From Amylibacter marinus (GTDB lineage: Bacteria; Pseudomonadota; Alphaproteobacteria; Rhodobacterales; Rhodobacteraceae), in NCBI RefSeq assembly GCF_030160015.1, contig NZ_BSNN01000006.1:26658-90657 (forward strand): a stretch of DNA of 64,000 bases, written 5' to 3'. This document shows positions 60,557 through 64,000 of this stretch, piece by piece. Numbering within the stretch: position 1 is the first letter of the stretch; the number at the start of each line of letters is the position of its first letter. The position numbers were made by a program, and so were the translations under genes. Under the pieces are notes generated by a model, which made no database searches, was not told the origin of the DNA, and was given only the letters and a program-made list of their open reading frames with translations.

Positions 60557-60958
60557 ATGTATCAAATACTAATTGCAGACGACAACAAAGATTTCGCAGA
60601 TTACCTCGCCACGATCGCACGTGGTCAGGGGTGGATACCCAAGACTTGTTCCGATGGAATCGAACTAAACGAAATTCTAAACGACTGCACAGAACCCGTT
60701 CTGTTGATGGTGGACATCAATATGCCACGCATGAATGGCCTAGAGGCAATCGACGGCATCAGCACCTATGATTTCCCGCTTCGGGTGCGCTTCATGACCG
60801 GGGGCGGAGACACATCGATGATCGCCGCTAAAATGATCGCAAATGCGCGGGATGTTCCGGTGGGGCGTAATGTCTATAAACCGATCGCCAAGGATTCCTT
60901 TATCAGCCTGCTCAGCGCTGAAATGGCCGAGCTAGAACGCGCCGCGCCCCAAGCCTAA
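60557..60958 (+). CDS. Single-domain response regulator
   Basis: The 133-residue protein is a receiver domain without an output domain. The acidic pair is D8-D9 in ILIADDNKD, the phospho-acceptor is D53 in VDINMPRMNG, T81 in FMTGGG is the switch Thr and K108 in NVYKPIAK is the conserved Lys. It may carry phosphoryl groups or bind a target protein. AGGACC precedes the ATG. It is convergent with a hybrid histidine kinase, sharing CTAA at the stops; whether they are cognate partners is unknown. A 237-bp AT-rich region lies upstream. Confidence 0.92.
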   Translation: MYQILIADDNKDFADYLATIARGQGWIPKTCSDGIELNEILNDCTEPVLLMVDINMPRMNGLEAIDGISTYDFPLRVRFMTGGGDTSMIAAKMIANARDVPVGRNVYKPIAKDSFISLLSAEMAELERAAPQA

Positions 60959-63390
60959 CTTGGCGCTAGTGCGCGCTGCAATGCTGCCAACAGGTCTTGG
61001 CGTGCAACTGGTTTGGTTAACCGTATGTGGCCCAATGATTGCAAATCTTTCTCATCACCCATGTTGGCATACCCAGACATAAATACCACCTTCAGCGATG
61101 GGCGCAATTTACACAACCGCAGCGCCAGGCTGCTGCCTTGTAACGCCCCCGGCATGACCATGTCGCTCAACAACAAATCAAATTGATCGTCTTCTTGAAA
61201 CAGTCTGGCTGCTTCATCCCCTGATTTGGCACCGGACACCCGATACCCCGCATTGGCCAATGTAGCCATCAGCACATCCAGAACCTCTTGCTGATCTTCC
61301 ACAATCAATATCCGCTGGCCTGTGGCCGGTGGCGGCGTTTTGCGCTCCTCATTTGTACATTCGGAATGCGAAAGATCATCTAGCGCATCAAAAAACAACC
61401 GCATCGTGGTACCCAGATTAGGCTCGCTATCGATCAACATGTGACCGCCTGATTGCTTCATAAACCCTTCGATCATCGACAATCCCAGCCCCGAACCATC
61501 TCCGGTTGGTTTGGTCGTATAGAACGGTTCTGTTATCTTTGGCAAATCCTCTGCGGAAATACCCTCCCCCGTATCGGTAACTGACAGCATCACATATTTG
61601 CCGGGTTTCAGAACCTGATCACGACAATCCGTAAGGGGCTTATCCAGATGGAAGTTCCCCGTTGAAATCGTCAGCTTTCCACCATCGGGCATCGCATCTC
61701 GCCCGTTCAACATTAGATTAAGCAGCGCGCTTTGCGTCGCCGCCGCATCGGCCTCGATACACCACAAACCTTGGCGAAGGTTGGTTTCTACATCGATGTT
61801 TGCGGGCAATGTCCGCCCGATCCAGTTGCGCGATTCCTCGACCAACTCGTTCAAATGTACCATTTGCGGCGATAGGGGGGCCTTGCGTGCAAAGGCCAAC
61901 ATGTTGCGCGTAAGATCAGCTCCGCGTTTGCTGGCGCGGATTCCTGCATCAATCATATGCAGATGCTCATCGGTTCTAACCTCATCACGTAACAATTCCA
62001 GATTACCCATAATAACCGCCAAAAGGTTGTTGAAATCATGTGCAGCACCACCAGTCAGCTGGCCCAAGGCCTCGTGCTTTTGGGTTTGGTGTGCTTCTTC
62101 ACGCCGCTGGATCAACTCTTGATTGCGCTCAATCTGCAATGTGGCATCATTGATCATCCCATACCATTCTATCGACCCATCGGCCAATTTGATCGGCTTG
62201 GCGCGCCCGTCTAGCCACTTGCTCTGACCAGAGCGCGTTCTGATTGACCAGCTGGCCTGCCATGGTCGCAAATTATGTGCCGCCGAGGCTATTTCACGGC
62301 GCAGCGCTTTTATTTGAATAGGGTCGTCCCCATCACACAGCACAGTCAGGCGCTCTTCCTCGATCTCTTGCCCACTGCGGCCCCATATTTCTAGACAGGC
62401 CTCTTTGTTAATGATCCGTAGCCTGTTGTTCTGCCCTCCCAGCGCATCCTCCTCATCCCACATGGTATAGGTAAATGCGACACCAGGCAGATTAGACAAA
62501 ACCCCCTGCATGTTGCTGCGTGCTCGAGACAGCTCGCCACTGGTTCGTGCTTCCGATACCCCGATCCAATTCAAACAGATAACCGCAAAGATCAAGGCAA
62601 CTGCGATAGCCCCATATATCATCCGCGCCTTTCGCATATCTACCGGATTTGCTTGCCAGCCAAATGTCGGGCGCATCATCAACGTAAACACGCCACTTGG
62701 GTTGACGATGTTTACCACCTCGGGCGGTATGGCGCTGTCATTGGTCCAATTTTGCGGAATATTAGGCAGGGTCTCGTTACGATGATGCGCGAAAACATGA
62801 CACTCTAGCTGTATCGCCGGATCACCGTCGGCCTGTTCTGGCAAAAGTAAGTCTATTTCAGAAATGAAGTAGACAACACCGTAGCTGGTGATTCCGTTTT
62901 CCTTTGTAATCATCAAGGGGACGCGAATGTGTATTACCGCGATATGCCCGTCGATAATTTCATTGCGCCCCAAGACAGGAAATCCCTGCATCAATTCATC
63001 TTCAAGTGTAGTTTCACCGTCGTTAAAACGCATTAACGGATTGGTTCCAATGATCCCCGTTGCATCTTGCTCTGGCCAGACGAGGGCGGTTCTAAATTCT
63101 GGCGCGTATTCTATACGCATGTACCGTCCGGCGGTTGGCTTTGTTTCTGATACCAGCGTCTCAAGGCGATCTTGGGTTAGATCGTCAATTTCCTTGATCC
63201 TGATCGTCAAATTGCGCGCTTCTGTTAGCAACGCTTTGGTTTCTTCGGCCAACTGAGACTGCATCTGCAACAATTGTTTTTGCACCGCGTTGCGTTTCTC
63301 TTGGACAACCATCTGTGCGTGGTGCTTGTCCATATGTAACAGTGTAATAATTACAATAACTGCACAAATCAAAGAGGGAAAAAACCGCAT
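60955..63390 (-). CDS. Membrane-bound hybrid sensor histidine kinase
   Basis: The 811-residue protein has TM1 (about 4-20), a periplasmic sensor region (about 21-255), TM2 (about 258-277), a PAS-like domain (about 290-425), a dimerisation helix with the phospho-acceptor H451 (GGAAHDFNNLLAVIMGNLE), an HATPase domain (N562, DTGEGIS at 606-612, GDGSGLGLSM at 631-640) and a C-terminal receiver with D743 and K793. The AHDFNNLLAVI box is typical of the HWE-related/hybrid type found in alphaproteobacteria. The signal is unknown. It is tail to tail with the receiver gene, with a 4-base overlap. Confidence 0.94.
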   Translation of the reverse strand: MRFFPSLICAVIVIITLLHMDKHHAQMVVQEKRNAVQKQLLQMQSQLAEETKALLTEARNLTIRIKEIDDLTQDRLETLVSETKPTAGRYMRIEYAPEFRTALVWPEQDATGIIGTNPLMRFNDGETTLEDELMQGFPVLGRNEIIDGHIAVIHIRVPLMITKENGITSYGVVYFISEIDLLLPEQADGDPAIQLECHVFAHHRNETLPNIPQNWTNDSAIPPEVVNIVNPSGVFTLMMRPTFGWQANPVDMRKARMIYGAIAVALIFAVICLNWIGVSEARTSGELSRARSNMQGVLSNLPGVAFTYTMWDEEDALGGQNNRLRIINKEACLEIWGRSGQEIEEERLTVLCDGDDPIQIKALRREIASAAHNLRPWQASWSIRTRSGQSKWLDGRAKPIKLADGSIEWYGMINDATLQIERNQELIQRREEAHQTQKHEALGQLTGGAAHDFNNLLAVIMGNLELLRDEVRTDEHLHMIDAGIRASKRGADLTRNMLAFARKAPLSPQMVHLNELVEESRNWIGRTLPANIDVETNLRQGLWCIEADAAATQSALLNLMLNGRDAMPDGGKLTISTGNFHLDKPLTDCRDQVLKPGKYVMLSVTDTGEGISAEDLPKITEPFYTTKPTGDGSGLGLSMIEGFMKQSGGHMLIDSEPNLGTTMRLFFDALDDLSHSECTNEERKTPPPATGQRILIVEDQQEVLDVLMATLANAGYRVSGAKSGDEAARLFQEDDQFDLLLSDMVMPGALQGSSLALRLCKLRPSLKVVFMSGYANMGDEKDLQSLGHIRLTKPVARQDLLAALQRALAPS

Positions 63391-63499
63391 AAAATTGCCT
63401 TGAGAATGCTTGGGTATTTCAACAGCCTAGCATGGGTTTCCAAATTAGCAATGATTTGAAAAATCTCTGTGTGACCGCGCCTATTGTGGCTTGGTCTAT

Positions 63500-63576
<77 letters not shown>

Positions 63577-63951
63577 ACAGTAGATGCGCCTGATGTAGCG
63601 CCCTTGGTCCGAGTCTACAATGGCTAATTTACATTTTTGTCACTTTATTTTCATAGGCCACGAGATTTGATATTTGTTCGCCTTCAATGCCCGAATCCGA
63701 TCCTTGGGTTGATTAGGTTCAACCCCAAATGTAAGCGGTAAATCTGCCTAGAATCGCTAGTATACTATGAACCCACTGGTTTTTTGCTTCCATTGTTCGA
63801 GTATTTTTTTGACGCTGTGTTTGCTGTATTTGGTTACTGTTGATCTGCTGATATCGTGGCGTTTGTTTTATCCAGACAGCTTACGCTACTTTCTCGATTT
63901 CACGGCATTTCCGACAGACATAAAAAAAGGCCGCCGTGATTGGCGGCCGTT
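63577..63951. other. Intergenic region right of tRNA-fMet
   Basis: No supported gene. A minus-strand frame at about 63770-63875 reads RHDISRSTVTKYSKHSVKKILEQWK in two parts without a start codon, and a plus-strand frame opens at 63768, but neither has recognisable similarity. The region is AT-rich and could contain decayed coding sequence. Confidence 0.35.
63929..63948 (-). terminator. Rho-independent terminator for a gene entering from the right
   Basis: GGCCGCC and GGCGGCC pair over GTGATT (7-bp stem). On the minus strand the stem is followed by TTTTTTT, so it terminates a leftward transcript coming from beyond 64000. Confidence 0.85.
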
Positions 63952-64000
63952 TTATAAGTACATACGTTTGAGAGTGTCTTTAATCTTTACTAGGTTTGGC
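63952..64000 (-). CDS. Possible C-terminal end of an unknown gene
   Basis: A minus-strand frame starting at 63999 reads PNLVKIKDTLKRMYL and stops at 63952, only 4 bp before the terminator at 63929-63948. The position just before a terminator supports a real gene end, but 15 residues are too few to identify it. Another frame ends at 63980 (AKPSKD). Confidence 0.35.
   Translation of the reverse strand, partial: PNLVKIKDTLKRMYL

Noticed and set aside
63768..64000. Plus-strand frame open to the window edge
   Set aside because: It runs through the terminator hairpin at 63929-63948, shows no similarity, and lacks a ribosome binding site.

Overview
The window is a stretch of bacterial chromosome from an alphaproteobacterium, most likely a member of the Rhodobacterales (Roseobacter group) with moderate GC content. 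The evidence is gene content: the ParA-like division-site ATPase MipZ, the cell-cycle regulator TrcR (DUF1013), COQ9, a 44-residue aa3-type cytochrome oxidase subunit IV, plant-type glutamate-cysteine ligase, a cysteine-free ribosomal protein L31, and a dihydroorotase-like protein without metal ligands of the kind found in this order. I see no rRNA, CRISPR array, prophage or intact insertion sequence. The genes are almost all core genes, closely packed on both strands.

Layout. 1-4.4 kb: end of a polyprenyl synthase, ispE, a TPR protein and ETF-ubiquinone oxidoreductase. 4.5-9.3 kb: greA, a membrane protein and a molybdenum-cofactor/formate dehydrogenase maturation run (moeA, mobB, mobA, fdhD). 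9.3-12.1 kb: azlCD, an Lrp-type regulator and ald. 12.1-16.4 kb: mscL, a YghU-type glutathione transferase, ffh, an acetyltransferase and chorismate mutase. 16.4-20.8 kb: rpsP, bluB, rimM, a sulfotransferase-like gene, trmD, rplS and rpmE. 20.8-28.7 kb: a Sel1-repeat protein, mipZ, a D,D-carboxypeptidase with a SPOR domain, clpS, an RsmC-like methyltransferase, an SDR without its catalytic lysine, a glycosyltransferase and trcR. 28.8-36.7 kb: RNase T2, a branched-chain aminotransferase, COQ9, rpsU, dodecin, a PhzF protein, a lipoprotein, the small oxidase subunit, a DUF6173 protein, an MBL-fold hydrolase, a Sua5/TsaC protein and a YqgE protein. 36.8-43.9 kb: a DsbD-N-like protein, an RND efflux pair, moaB and a uracil-DNA glycosylase. 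44-48.5 kb: a five-gene coupled operon (pyrB, two membrane proteins, the pyrC-like gene, plsY), then a DUF805 protein. 48.5-58 kb: gshA, rsmE, ubiA, a BON/OmpA protein with a coiled-coil partner, moaE, moaD, pgsA and uvrC. 58-64 kb: a DnaA-box cluster, an SDR remnant, a Ca/Na antiporter, an S49 peptidase, a receiver protein, a hybrid histidine kinase and initiator tRNA-fMet.

How the genes work together. Molybdopterin genes are spread over three loci (moeA-mobB-mobA-fdhD, moaB, moaE-moaD). Translation genes form the ffh/rpsP/rimM/trmD/rplS/rpmE arm. The pyr operon joins pyrimidine synthesis to plsY, the first acylation step of phospholipid synthesis, through four identical 4-bp ATGA overlaps. 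Cell cycle and envelope genes (mipZ, the SPOR carboxypeptidase, trcR, the OmpA/BON pair) recur through the window.

No obvious new defence or mobile system is present. The best leads are: the pyr-membrane-plsY operon with its non-catalytic dihydroorotase; two SDR genes that have lost catalytic parts in different ways; an FdhD lacking the second cysteine of CxxC; a long hairpin over the phzF ribosome binding site; hairpins in the ffh leader; and a DnaA-box cluster upstream of uvrC.
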